Shown here: positions 24,193 through 32,683 of the stretch, piece after piece
Layout of the letters: each line of letters starts with the position of its first letter
Numbering within the stretch: position 1 is the stretch's first letter
Origin: Bradyrhizobium sp. 149
GTDB taxonomy: Bacteria; Pseudomonadota; Alphaproteobacteria; Rhizobiales; Xanthobacteraceae
DNA length: 64,000 nucleotides
Assembly (NCBI RefSeq): GCF_023073915.1
Contig: NZ_JADPKK010000022.1
Coordinates: 1,612,001 to 1,676,000, forward strand
Reading direction: 5' to 3'
Made by a program: the position numbers and the translations under genes
The notes under the pieces: generated by a model
The model's input: the letters and a program-made list of their open reading frames with translations, nothing else
Told to the model about the DNA's origin: nothing
Database searches by the model: none

Positions 24193-25830
24193 GTGGTTGG
24201 TCGTACGTCAGATGTAGCGGCAAGCGCGCAAGTCCAGAGCGCGCAGCAAAAGCCTGCCCGGTCGCAGGCGCCGAAAGACACGTCCAACGACTCCTTCGGT
24301 TCGCTGGTCGACAGCAACACCCAGGCGATCAGCGACAGCACGGCGTCCTCCGTGCAGGACACCCCGCGCCGGACCGATTCGTCGTCGTCCTCGGACAAGA
24401 GCCCGCGCGATCATTCGGCGACCGACCAACCCTCGCAGAGCAAGGCCAGCGACGACCCCGACAATTCCGCGCCGGCCAAGAACGAGACCAAGAACGACGC
24501 CAAGAATAACGCCAAGAGCGACACCACGGCCGATCCGGCCAAGGCGGACGGCAAGACCAAGGACAAGCCGGAGACCTCCGACGCCAGATCGGCGGACAAG
24601 TCCGACGAGACCAAGGGGGACAAGGCTGACAGCACCGATGGCCTCGCCGCCGCCGTCGATGCCGCCGCAACCGCGCAAATTGACGCGACGCGGGCCGCCG
24701 TGCCCGATCCCAACGCGATCGTGGTGGCCGCGCCGGTCGTACCGCTCGATCCGAACGCGGCCGCGAACCAGGCCGCCAGCTCCGCCTCCTCGCCGCTGAC
24801 GATCGCCGCCGCCGGCATCGCCGCCAGCGCGTCCACCGCGGCGCAGATCACCGGCGCCAAGACCGATACCGCGACGCCGGGCGACAAGAGCGCCAAGACC
24901 GCGGCAGCCAAGGTCGATGCCGACACCACGGCGACGCTGGCCGATGCCGCGACCGGGACGACTGATTCGAGCGCGACCGATGCGAAAACCAGTGGCGGCC
25001 TGATCGCCGCCGTGGAGCAGGGCACGCCAAAAACCTCCTTCAAGGCCGTCGCGACCGCGCAAGGCGCGAGCGACGTCTCCAATATCGGCCAGGACACCGG
25101 CAAGGCGAACGCCGCGCAGACCTCGGCGACGACCACGTCCGCCAATGCGGCGCATCCGCAAGCCGACAAGCCAGCAACCGACGCGAACGTGGCCGACGCC
25201 AAGGCTGCTGCCGCCGATCGCACGGCCGATGCGACACAAGGCGCGCCGGCCGCTCACGTTCACGCGGGCGCGCAGGCCGTCGCGGCCCAAACCGACACCA
25301 GCACGCAGGCGGCCTCCGCCGTGCAGGCGCCGATGACCAATACGACCTCGACCGCGACCGCATCGACCGCGACGCTCACCGCGACCGCGGCCACCAATAC
25401 GGCCATTCCGATCAGCGGCGTCCCGATCGAGATCGCGGCGGCCGCGCGTGCTGGCAAGACCCGGTTCGATATCAGCCTCGATCCGCTCGACCTCGGCCGC
25501 ATCGACGTCCGCATCAATGTCGACCGCAACGGCCAGGTCACCTCGCATCTCACGGTTGAGAAACCGGAGACGCTGCAGATGCTGCGGCAGGACGCGCCGC
25601 AATTGCAGCGCGCACTCGACGATGCCGGCCTCAAGACCGGCAGCAACGGATTGTCCTTCAGCCTGCGCGACCAGAATTCGTCGGGCCAGAACTCCGGCCA
25701 GAACAACGACAATGGCGGCAATGCCCGCCGGCTGATCATCAGCGACGAGGAAGCAGTTTCCACAGCCCCGGTCGGGCGCAGCTACGGCCGCATGCTCGGA
25801 TCGAGCAGCGGCGTCGACATCAGAGTGTGA
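24193..25830 (+). CDS. fliK: Flagellar hook-length control protein FliK
   Basis: A 545-residue protein that sets hook length by switching export specificity. The first ~400 residues are low-complexity, rich in Ala, Asp, Thr, Ser and Lys, as expected for the extended ruler part. The conserved C-terminal domain starts around residue 415 with RAGKTRFDISLDPLDLGRID and VRINVDRNGQVTSHLTVEKP, the usual Flg_hook fold. A Gln/Asn/Gly-rich tail follows. Translation appears to start at GTG (VGRTSDV) behind AGGGG. The gene is followed 13 bases later by flgD, so the two form an operon from the sigma-54 promoter. Confidence 0.9.
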   Translation: MVGRTSDVAASAQVQSAQQKPARSQAPKDTSNDSFGSLVDSNTQAISDSTASSVQDTPRRTDSSSSSDKSPRDHSATDQPSQSKASDDPDNSAPAKNETKNDAKNNAKSDTTADPAKADGKTKDKPETSDARSADKSDETKGDKADSTDGLAAAVDAAATAQIDATRAAVPDPNAIVVAAPVVPLDPNAAANQAASSASSPLTIAAAGIAASASTAAQITGAKTDTATPGDKSAKTAAAKVDADTTATLADAATGTTDSSATDAKTSGGLIAAVEQGTPKTSFKAVATAQGASDVSNIGQDTGKANAAQTSATTTSANAAHPQADKPATDANVADAKAAAADRTADATQGAPAAHVHAGAQAVAAQTDTSTQAASAVQAPMTNTTSTATASTATLTATAATNTAIPISGVPIEIAAAARAGKTRFDISLDPLDLGRIDVRINVDRNGQVTSHLTVEKPETLQMLRQDAPQLQRALDDAGLKTGSNGLSFSLRDQNSSGQNSGQNNDNGGNARRLIISDEEAVSTAPVGRSYGRMLGSSSGVDIRV

Positions 25831-25843
25831 GGAGTATCGAGAC

Positions 25844-26551
25844 ATGACCACCACGACTGGCGCCACCGCTCCCTCGGTCGTCTCGGGCACGACCGACCTC
25901 CCGAAATCCTCGTCGAGCTCGAGCCTGGGCTCGACCACCGGCGCGACGCTGGCCGGCAACTTCCAGACCTTCCTGACGCTGCTGACGACGCAGCTGCAGA
26001 ACCAGAACCCGCTCGATCCGCTCGACACCAACCAGTTCACCCAGCAGCTGGTGCAGTTCGCCGGCGTCGAGCAGCAGCTCAAGACCAACGACTCGCTGTC
26101 GCAGCTCGTCACCCTGCAACAGACCACGCAGGCGACCCAGGCGCTCGGCTTCGTCGGCAAGACCGCCCTGGTCGACGGCACGACCGCAAGCATGACGAGT
26201 TCGTCGGCAACCTGGCATCTCAACGTGCCCAGCGACGCGACCGTCGACATTACCGTCGCCAATGCCAGCGGCCAGACGGTCTTTACCGGCAAATATACCG
26301 CCGGCGCCGGCACCGACGTTCCGTTCACCTGGAACGGCCAGGGCAATGACGGCACGCAATGGCCTGACGGCAAGTACACGATCTCGGCCACTGGCAAAGA
26401 TGTTTCGGGCAAGAATGTCGGCATCGCCGCGCAGGTGCAGGGCACGGTGTCGTCCGTCGACCTGACCCAGTCGCCGCCGCTGCTGACCATCGACGGCGCC
26501 AGCTACACCCTGAGCCAAGTCAAGAGCATCATCGCCACAGCCAGCAATTGA
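25844..26551 (+). CDS. flgD: Flagellar hook-capping protein FlgD
   Basis: A 235-residue scaffold protein that caps the growing hook. The N-terminal export and assembly region carries the hallmark QNPLDPLDTNQFTQQLVQFA around residue 60. The C-terminal part is a beta-rich Tudor/Ig-like domain with FTWNGQGNDGTQWPDGKYT (FlgD Ig-like domain signature). Ser/Thr-rich stretches link the two. It is co-transcribed with fliK and followed by a long palindrome and a terminator-like hairpin. Confidence 0.95.
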   Translation: MTTTTGATAPSVVSGTTDLPKSSSSSSLGSTTGATLAGNFQTFLTLLTTQLQNQNPLDPLDTNQFTQQLVQFAGVEQQLKTNDSLSQLVTLQQTTQATQALGFVGKTALVDGTTASMTSSSATWHLNVPSDATVDITVANASGQTVFTGKYTAGAGTDVPFTWNGQGNDGTQWPDGKYTISATGKDVSGKNVGIAAQVQGTVSSVDLTQSPPLLTIDGASYTLSQVKSIIATASN

Positions 26552-26560
26552 TAATGGATC

Positions 26561-26594
26561 CCGGCCCCACGTGCGCAATTGCGCACCGGGCCGG
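26561..26594. terminator. Long palindrome after flgD
   Basis: CCGGCCC and GGGCCGG enclose the perfect 16-base palindrome GTGCGCAATTGCGCAC. No T run follows directly, so it may be a REP-type element or a hairpin that protects the mRNA end. Confidence 0.45.
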
Positions 26595-26606
26595 GACGAC
26601 AATTCG

Positions 26607-26637
26607 AGGCCTTGCGACACCCGCGCAGGCCTTTTTT
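26607..26637 (+). terminator. Rho-independent terminator of fliK-flgD
   Basis: The stem GGCCTTGCG/CGCGCAGGCC, with one bulged base, is followed by six T residues. It ends about 85 bases after flgD. Confidence 0.6.
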
Positions 26638-26638
26638 C

Positions 26639-26659
26639 GTTCGTAAAGTATTTACGAAC
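26639..26659. promoter_or_regulatory. Palindrome upstream of sciP
   Basis: GTTCGTAAA-GTA-TTTACGAAC is a perfect nine-base inverted repeat with a three-base spacer, about 165 bases before sciP. The symmetry suggests a dimeric regulator site; the regulator is unknown. Confidence 0.45.
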
Positions 26660-26822
26660 ACCCCCTCGGCCCGCCTGGACACACCGTCCCGCCGGTCAAG
26701 ACGGCTGCGTTCCAGCCATTTTCAACGAGAATTGTATTGAAGCCTTAGGCTTAGCGGATTTTTAAGCCGGCATGCGTACGGTTACTGAGTGAGTTCAGTG
26801 GTTGAGAGTTTGTGAGTACGCC

Positions 26823-27098
26823 ATGACAGAACCCCATCGCCCGAGGGTAAAATACGTCATCGGGCCGGACGGTAGTCCGTTGACGATTGCGGATCTGCCT
26901 GCACCCGGCACCAAACGCTGGGTCATCCGCCGCAAGGCCGAGGTCGTCGCCGCAGTCCGTGGCGGTCTTCTCTCCCTCGAGGAGGCCTGTAGCCGTTATA
27001 CCCTGACGGTTGACGAATTCCTCTCCTGGCAGTTTTCGATCGACCAGCACGGTCTGGCGGGACTTCGCACCACCCGTATCCAGCAATATCGCCAGTAG
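26823..27098 (+). CDS. sciP: CtrA inhibitor SciP (DUF1153)
   Basis: A 91-residue helix-turn-helix-like protein that in Caulobacter binds CtrA-controlled promoters and blocks CtrA activation in swarmer cells. The whole protein is the DUF1153 domain, with RVKYVIGPDGSPLTIADLP at the start and the helical segment KRWVIRRKAEVVAAVRGGLL, then CSRYTLTVDEFLSWQ. I chose the ATG before TEPHRPR, the family start; a frame opens seven codons earlier. It is a single-gene unit bounded by a strong terminator and sits directly before the fliF operon, whose promoter carries CtrA half-sites. Confidence 0.94.
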   Translation: MTEPHRPRVKYVIGPDGSPLTIADLPAPGTKRWVIRRKAEVVAAVRGGLLSLEEACSRYTLTVDEFLSWQFSIDQHGLAGLRTTRIQQYRQ

Positions 27099-27126
27099 GC
27101 AATCCGGAAATCTGCGGCTTTTGACG

Positions 27127-27160
27127 AAAATCGGCCTCGCCTTGCGAGGCCGATTTTTTT
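27127..27160 (+). terminator. Terminator of sciP
   Basis: The perfect stem AAAATCGGCCTCGC/GCGAGGCCGATTTT, with a CTT loop, runs into a T7 tract 30 bases after the sciP stop. Confidence 0.85.
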
Positions 27161-27185
27161 CATGACGCGACTTTTGTCGCAGCTC

Positions 27186-27203
27186 TTAACCTTCGTTAAC
27201 CAT
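27186..27203 (+). promoter_or_regulatory. CtrA half-sites upstream of fliF
   Basis: TTAACCTTCGTTAACCAT contains two TTAAC half-sites, the second as TTAACCAT, the short alphaproteobacterial CtrA motif. The spacing between TTAA cores is six, one less than the classical Caulobacter seven. It lies about 80 bases before fliF. There is no sigma-54 motif here, which fits a class II promoter. Confidence 0.55.
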
Positions 27204-27280
27204 ATCGAAACCATCACCTAGGCAATAATTGCCCAGTCGGCCTTTCCTGTGAAAGCAGCCGAATCTGTCGGGGCGGTTGC

Positions 27281-28891
27281 TTGCAAGGTCTTGCGGACTT
27301 TCTGAAGGGTATCGGAGCCGCCCGGTTCGGGGCGATGATCGCGGTCACCGCCGCGCTCGTCGGCTTTTTCGCGTTCGTCATCATGCGCGTCACCACGCCG
27401 CAGATGACGACGCTGTTCACGGACCTCAGCGTCGAGGATTCCTCGGGCATCATCAAGGACCTGGAGCGCCAGGGCATCCAGTTCGAGCTGCGCAACGAAG
27501 GCAGCATCATCATGGTGCCCAAGGATAAGGTCACCCGCCTGCGGATGAAGCTCGCCGAGGGTGGCCTGCCCAAGGGCGGCGGCATCGGCTACGAGGTGTT
27601 CGACAAGTCGGATGCGCTCGGCACCACCTCTTTCGTCCAGAACATCAACCACCTGCGTGCGCTGGAAGGCGAACTCGCCCGCACCATCCGGGCCATCGAT
27701 CGCATCCAGGCCGCCCGCGTCCATCTGGTGCTGCCCGAGCGCCCGCTGTTCTCGCGCGAGGCGCCGGAGCCGTCGGCCTCGATCGTGGTGCGGGTCCGCG
27801 GCGCGCTCGAAGCCCAGCAGATCCGCGCCGTCCGCCACCTCGTTGCCTCCGCCGTGAACGGGCTGAAGCCGCAGCGGGTCTCGATCGTCGACGAGACCGG
27901 CCAGCTGCTGGCCGACGGCGCCCAGACCGATCCGGACCAGCAGATCGGCGACGAGCGCCGCACCGCCTTCGAGAAACGGATGCGCAAGCAGGTCGAGGAC
28001 ATCGTCTCCTCCGTGGTGGGGACGGGACGCGCCCGGGTCCAGCTCTCCGCCGATTTCGACTTCAACAAGATCACCCAGACCTCCGACAAGTTCGATCCCG
28101 AAGGCCGCGTGCTGCGCTCGAGCCAGACCCGCGAAGAGCAGAGCATGACCGCCGACAACAACGGCCAGGTCACCGTCAACAACGAATTGCCGGGCAACCA
28201 GCAGAACAGCGCCGTCGCGGCCAAGGACCAGAGCAAGAAGAGCGAAGAGACCAACAATTACGAGATCTCCCGCACCACCAAGACCGAGGTGACCGAGGCC
28301 GGCCGGGTCAACCGCATCTCGGTCGCGGTGCTGGTCGACGGCATCTATTCCAAGAACGAGAAGGGCGATCTGGCCTACCAGGACCGCACCAAGGAGCAGC
28401 TCGACCGCATCGCCACGCTGGTTCGCTCGGCGATCGGCTTCGACCAGAAGCGCGGCGACCAGGTCGAGGTCGTCAATCTGCGCTTTGCCGATGCCCCCTC
28501 CACCACCCCGATCGCCGAGCCCTCCGGCTTGCTCGGCATGCTCCAGTTCACCAAGGACGACGTCATGTACTTCGTCGAGCTCGGCATGATGATGCTGCTC
28601 GGCCTGGTCGTGCTGTTCCTGGTGATCCGGCCGCTGGTCAAGCGCATCCTGGCATCCGACGAAGTCGCAGCCGCCATCTCCGGCGTCCTCACCGGCCCCG
28701 CCGCCTCGGAAGATGCCGCTCCGGCCGGCCAGCCGCTTCTGCCGAGCGGCGCTGCCAGCGCGATCGACGTCGCCACTGTCCAGGGCCAGGTCCATGCCCA
28801 ATCCGTCCACCGCGTCGGCGAGCTCGCCGAGCGCAATCCCAACGAGACCGTCGCCATCATCCGTCAATGGCTGACCGAACCCGCGAAATAA
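27281..28891 (+). CDS. fliF: Flagellar MS-ring protein FliF
   Basis: A 536-residue inner-membrane ring protein. The first transmembrane helix covers residues ~17-37 (GAMIAVTAALVGFFAFVIM). The YscJ/FliF ring-building motifs include PKGGGIGYEVFD and the RAALEGELARTI-like segment near residue 125, then HLVLPERPLF. The second membrane helix is near residue 430 (MMMLLGLVVLFLVI), followed by the cytoplasmic FliG-binding tail ending RQWLTEP. Translation appears to start at TTG, with no ATG or GTG at a suitable place. It is first in an operon of five genes. Confidence 0.96.
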   Translation: MQGLADFLKGIGAARFGAMIAVTAALVGFFAFVIMRVTTPQMTTLFTDLSVEDSSGIIKDLERQGIQFELRNEGSIIMVPKDKVTRLRMKLAEGGLPKGGGIGYEVFDKSDALGTTSFVQNINHLRALEGELARTIRAIDRIQAARVHLVLPERPLFSREAPEPSASIVVRVRGALEAQQIRAVRHLVASAVNGLKPQRVSIVDETGQLLADGAQTDPDQQIGDERRTAFEKRMRKQVEDIVSSVVGTGRARVQLSADFDFNKITQTSDKFDPEGRVLRSSQTREEQSMTADNNGQVTVNNELPGNQQNSAVAAKDQSKKSEETNNYEISRTTKTEVTEAGRVNRISVAVLVDGIYSKNEKGDLAYQDRTKEQLDRIATLVRSAIGFDQKRGDQVEVVNLRFADAPSTTPIAEPSGLLGMLQFTKDDVMYFVELGMMMLLGLVVLFLVIRPLVKRILASDEVAAAISGVLTGPAASEDAAPAGQPLLPSGAASAIDVATVQGQVHAQSVHRVGELAERNPNETVAIIRQWLTEPAK

Positions 28892-28908
28892 TCGAGAAGT
28901 GACCTGAC

Positions 28909-30000
28909 ATGGCCGCCGCCCTGCAAAACGCCAATTCCAACGACATCACCAGCGTGATCTCCACGCTCGGTCAGCGTGCCGGCAGCCGCGGGGGCGCGAA
29001 GGTCGAAGCGGTGGCGGGGCCGAAGCGCGCCGCAATCCTGATGCTCGCGCTCGGCGAGCAATATGGCGGCAAGATCTGGGGCCTGCTCGATGACGACGAG
29101 GTGCGCCAGCTCTCGCTGGAGATGTCGACGCTCGGCACCGTCGAGGTCGACACCGTGGAGGACATGCTGCTCGAATTCGTCTCGCGCATGTCGGCCTCCG
29201 GCGCGCTGATGGGCAATTTCGACGCCACCGAGCGGCTGCTCCAGCAATATCTGGCCCCCGAGCGCGTCAACGGCATCATGGACGAAATCCGCGGCCCGGC
29301 CGGCCGCAACATGTGGGAGAAGCTCTCCAACGTGCAGGAAGAGGTGCTCGCCAACTATCTCAAGAACGAATACCCGCAGACCATCGCGGTCGTGCTCTCG
29401 AAACTGAAGCCGGAACACGCCGCGCGCGTGCTCGGCATCTTTCCCGAGGATCTGGCGCTCGACGTCGTCAACCGCATGCTGAAGATGGAGGCGGTGCAGA
29501 AGGAGGTGATCGAGAGCGTGGAGAAGACGCTTCGCACCGAATTCATGTCCAACCTGTCCCAGACCCGCCGCCGCGACGCCCACGAGGTGATGGCGGAAAT
29601 CTTCAACAATTTCGACCGCCAGACCGAAACCCGCTTCATCACCTCGCTGGAAGAGGACAACCGCGAATCGGCCGAGCGCATTAAGGCGCTGATGTTCACC
29701 TTCGACGATCTCGTCAAGCTGGATTCCGGCTCCGCCCAGACCTTGATGCGCAACGTCGACAAGGACAAGCTCGGCGTCGCGCTCAAGAGCGCCAACGAGG
29801 ACGTCCGCAACTTCTTCTTCGGCAACATGTCCTCGCGTGCGGCCAAGATGCTTCAGGACGACATGGCGGCGATGGGCCCGGTCCGCCTGCGCGACGTCGA
29901 CGAGGCCCAGGCGCTGCTGGTCAACCTGGCCAAGGACCTCGCCGCCAAGGGCGAGATCATGCTGACCAAGAACCGCGCCGACGACGAGCTGGTGTATTGA
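28909..30000 (+). CDS. fliG: Flagellar motor switch protein FliG
   Basis: A 363-residue C-ring protein that couples stator torque to the rotor. It has the N-terminal FliF-binding domain (KRAAILMLALGEQYGGKIW), the middle domain with EHAARVLGIFPEDLALDVV, and the C-terminal domain with the charged torque helix (LGVALKSANEDVRNFFFGNMS and SRAAKMLQDDMAAMGPVR). The residue order matches the family well. Its stop overlaps the fliH start by one base. Confidence 0.97.
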   Translation: MAAALQNANSNDITSVISTLGQRAGSRGGAKVEAVAGPKRAAILMLALGEQYGGKIWGLLDDDEVRQLSLEMSTLGTVEVDTVEDMLLEFVSRMSASGALMGNFDATERLLQQYLAPERVNGIMDEIRGPAGRNMWEKLSNVQEEVLANYLKNEYPQTIAVVLSKLKPEHAARVLGIFPEDLALDVVNRMLKMEAVQKEVIESVEKTLRTEFMSNLSQTRRRDAHEVMAEIFNNFDRQTETRFITSLEEDNRESAERIKALMFTFDDLVKLDSGSAQTLMRNVDKDKLGVALKSANEDVRNFFFGNMSSRAAKMLQDDMAAMGPVRLRDVDEAQALLVNLAKDLAAKGEIMLTKNRADDELVY

Positions 30001-30626
30001 TGGCCGCTCCGGCAAAATTCCTGTTCGACAACGACTTCGCCGCGCCCGACCGGACGCGCGAGAAGGCCGCGACTGCGGCCGAGATCGCCCACAAGGTCGC
30101 GGACGCCGAGGCGCGCGCCTATCAGGACGGCTTTGCCGCTGGCCAGCGCGAGGCCAAGGCCGAGAGCGACCGCCGCGTCGCGCTCGCCATGGAAGAGATC
30201 AACATCGGAATCCGGGGCATCGCCTCGGGCATCGGCAACATCGAATCCAAGATGGAAACCGAGGCGGTCGATGTCGCGGTGGCGGTGGCGCGCAAGCTGT
30301 GCGCCGATCTGGTCGCCGCCGAGCCGCTCGGCGAGATCGTCGCGCTGGTCAAGGACTGCTTCTCGCATCTGGTCGCGACGCCGCATCTCGTCGTCCGCAT
30401 CAACGACGCGCTCTACGACGCCGCGCGCGAGAACATCGAGCGGCTGGCCAGGCAGAACGGCTTCGAAGGCCGGCTGGTGATTCTGGCCGAGCCGGAGATT
30501 GCCACCGGCGACTGCCGGATCGAATGGGCCGATGGCGGCGTCGTGCTGGAGCGCGGCGCCATCGCGGCCAAGATCGACGAAATGGTGGGACGCTATGTTG
30601 CGTCCCGCAGGGGAGCTAAGCCATGA
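30000..30626 (+). CDS. fliH: Flagellar export ATPase regulator FliH
   Basis: A 208-residue cytoplasmic protein that holds the FliI ATPase at the export gate and C-ring. An Ala/Glu-rich helix at residues ~20-60 (AYQDGFAAGQREAKAESD) contains the G-x-x-x-G-type repeat. The C-terminal part ends with the family-like segment GDCRIEWADGGVVLERG, shared with FliH/V-ATPase E proteins. It starts at the ATG that overlaps the fliG stop (TGATG) and ends overlapping fliN (ATGA). Divergent FliH sequences are usual, so position in the operon adds to the call. Confidence 0.88.
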   Translation: MAAPAKFLFDNDFAAPDRTREKAATAAEIAHKVADAEARAYQDGFAAGQREAKAESDRRVALAMEEINIGIRGIASGIGNIESKMETEAVDVAVAVARKLCADLVAAEPLGEIVALVKDCFSHLVATPHLVVRINDALYDAARENIERLARQNGFEGRLVILAEPEIATGDCRIEWADGGVVLERGAIAAKIDEMVGRYVASRRGAKP

Positions 30627-30973
30627 GCGACACCGACGGACAGGTCCCGCTGCCCGATCTCAACGGCCCGATGCCGCCCGCCGGCACCGACGTCGGCTAT
30701 AGCGAGGACGAATACGCGACGCGCGCCGCCGCCGACCTCGAGGCCGTGTTCGACGTACCGGTGCAGGTCTCGGCCGTGCTCGGCCGCTCCAAGATGGACG
30801 TCAGCGAGCTGTTGAAGCTCGGGCCCGGGACCGTGCTCGAGCTCGACCGGCGCGTCGGCGAGGCCATCGACATCTACGTCAACAACAAGCTGGTCGCCCG
30901 CGGGGAAGTCGTCCTGGTCGAGGACAAGCTCGGCGTGACCATGACCGAAATCATCAAGACCGAACGCGCTTAA
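30623..30973 (+). CDS. fliN: Flagellar motor switch protein FliN
   Basis: A 116-residue C-ring protein of the SpoA family. The conserved domain occupies the C-terminal 80 residues, with FDVPVQVSAVLGRSKMDVSE, then LLKLGPGTVLELDRRVGEAI and VNNKLVARGEVVLVEDKLGV. A short acidic N-terminal region precedes it. Its ATGA overlap with fliH implies coupled translation. No fliM lies next to it; in this group fliM is normally found at another site. Confidence 0.95.
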   Translation: MSDTDGQVPLPDLNGPMPPAGTDVGYSEDEYATRAAADLEAVFDVPVQVSAVLGRSKMDVSELLKLGPGTVLELDRRVGEAIDIYVNNKLVARGEVVLVEDKLGVTMTEIIKTERA

Positions 30974-31017
30974 AGCGATGACGCGCGGCAGCGCGACCAG
31001 ACGGACAGGAGACTGAT

Positions 31018-32403
31018 ATGCGGCTTCTCATCGTTGGCACATTGAAAGGCCAGCTCACCACCGCCACCAAGATCGCGATGGCGAACGGCGCCACCGTGAC
31101 CCACGCCGAGGATCACGATCAGGCGATGCGCGTGCTGCGCGGCGGCAAGGGCGCCGACCTGCTGCTGGTCGACGTCGCCCTCGACATCCGCGATCTTGTG
31201 ATGCGGCTGGAGGCCGAGCACATCCACGCTCCGATCGTCGCCTGCGGCATCACCAACGACGCCCGCGCCGCGGTCGCCGCGATCCATGCCGGCGCCAAGG
31301 AATACATCCCGCTGCCGCCGGACCCGGAGCTGATCGCAGCGGTGCTGGCCGCGGTCGCCAACGATTCCCGCGAGCTGGTCTATCGCGACGAGGCGATGGC
31401 CAGGGTGATCAAGCTCGCCCAGCAGATCGCGGGGTCGGATGCTTCCGTGATGATCACCGGCGAATCCGGTACGGGCAAGGAAGTGCTGGCCCGCTACGTC
31501 CACACCCGCTCAGGCCGCGCCAAGCGCCCGTTCATCTCGATCAACTGCGCCGCGATCCCCGAGCATCTGCTGGAGTCCGAGCTGTTCGGTCACGAGAAGG
31601 GCGCCTTCACCGGCGCGATCGCCCGCCGCATCGGCAAGTTCGAGGAGGCAACCGGCGGCACACTGCTGCTCGACGAAATCTCGGAGATGGACGTCCGCCT
31701 GCAATCGAAACTGCTCCGCGCCATCCAGGAGCGCGTGATCGACCGTGTCGGCGGCACCAAGCCTGTCCCGGTGGACATCCGCATCATCGCGACCTCGAAC
31801 CGCAATCTGGTCGACGCCGTGCGCGAAGGCACGTTCCGCGAAGATCTCTTGTTCCGGCTCAACGTCGTGAACTTGAAGATCCCGCCGCTGCGCGAGCGCC
31901 CCGCCGACATTCTCGAGCTCGCCCAGCACTTCGTGAAGAAATACGCCGAAGCCAACGGCGTGCCGATGCGGCCGATCTCGGCGGAAGCGCGGCGCGTGCT
32001 TTCCACCAACCGCTGGCAGGGCAACGTACGCGAACTCGAAAACACCATGCACCGTTCGGTTCTGATGGCGCAGGGCGACGAGATCGGGGCCGATGCGATC
32101 CTGACGCCCGACGGCGACCGCCTCGACCTCGCCAAGACCGCGCCGGCCGTGGCGCATGCCACCATGGCCGCCGAGCAGGTGACACGGGCGCTGGTCGGCC
32201 GCACCGTCGCCGATGTCGAGCGCGACCTGATCCTGGAGACGCTGAAGCACTGCCTCGGCAACCGTACCCATGCCGCCAACATCCTGGGCATCTCGATCCG
32301 CACGCTGCGCAACAAGCTCAACGAATATTCCGACGGCGGCATTCCGATCACCCCCGCCGGCACGCCCGGCGAATATCCGCGGATGCCAATGGTGGGAGCG
32401 TAG
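31018..32403 (+). CDS. flbD: Sigma-54-dependent flagellar regulator FlbD
   Basis: A 461-residue activator. The receiver-like domain (1-115) is degenerate: the acidic pair is absent (LLIVGTL), though LLLVDVA and AKEYI keep the later Asp and Lys. The AAA+ domain has Walker A GESGTGKE near 148, GAFTGA for sigma-54 contact near 200, Walker B GTLLLDEIS near 215, and RFREDLLFRLNV-type sensor segments. A Fis-type helix-turn-helix ends the protein (NRTHAANILGISIRTLRNKL). In Caulobacter FlbD is controlled by FliX rather than by phosphorylation. It is the last gene of the fliF operon and likely acts on the fliK promoter. Confidence 0.95.
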   Translation: MRLLIVGTLKGQLTTATKIAMANGATVTHAEDHDQAMRVLRGGKGADLLLVDVALDIRDLVMRLEAEHIHAPIVACGITNDARAAVAAIHAGAKEYIPLPPDPELIAAVLAAVANDSRELVYRDEAMARVIKLAQQIAGSDASVMITGESGTGKEVLARYVHTRSGRAKRPFISINCAAIPEHLLESELFGHEKGAFTGAIARRIGKFEEATGGTLLLDEISEMDVRLQSKLLRAIQERVIDRVGGTKPVPVDIRIIATSNRNLVDAVREGTFREDLLFRLNVVNLKIPPLRERPADILELAQHFVKKYAEANGVPMRPISAEARRVLSTNRWQGNVRELENTMHRSVLMAQGDEIGADAILTPDGDRLDLAKTAPAVAHATMAAEQVTRALVGRTVADVERDLILETLKHCLGNRTHAANILGISIRTLRNKLNEYSDGGIPITPAGTPGEYPRMPMVGA

Positions 32404-32426
32404 ACGGCTAAAGCCAACATCGAGAA

Positions 32427-32450
32427 ATGCCCGGTCCCGGGCATTTTCTT
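32427..32450 (+). terminator. Terminator of the fliF-flbD operon
   Basis: ATGCCCGGTCCCGGGCAT forms a tight hairpin followed by TTTCTTT, 24 bases after the flbD stop. Confidence 0.65.
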
Positions 32451-32683
32451 TGAGAAGAACGCAAAACAGTCACCACAATCGGTGTCGTCCGGCGAAAGTC
32501 AGGACCCATCACTCAGTGCGAACGGTCAGCCACGCCGACCCATTCGGGGCTACTCTTCCGCCACGTGAAGCAGTTCACAATCAAACCACAACAAGATGGT
32601 TAGAGTCCTCGAGCCGCGCGACGTGATGTCGGGCAGAGCCGCATCGGTCCCGCGAAACGTCCTTCACATCGAAAGGGCATCCC

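Noticed and set aside
24208..26490. Leftward open frame of 760 codons opposite fliK and flgD
   Set aside because: It mirrors the biased codon use of fliK; the product is Arg/Gly/Val repeats with no domain.
27223..27236. Possible sigma-54 promoter AGGCAATAATTGCC before fliF
   Set aside because: The GG and GC are eight bases apart, not ten, and the sequence is better read as a short palindrome.
27218..28867. Leftward open frame of 549 codons opposite fliF
   Set aside because: Shadow of fliF, with low-complexity Asp/His/Leu-rich product.
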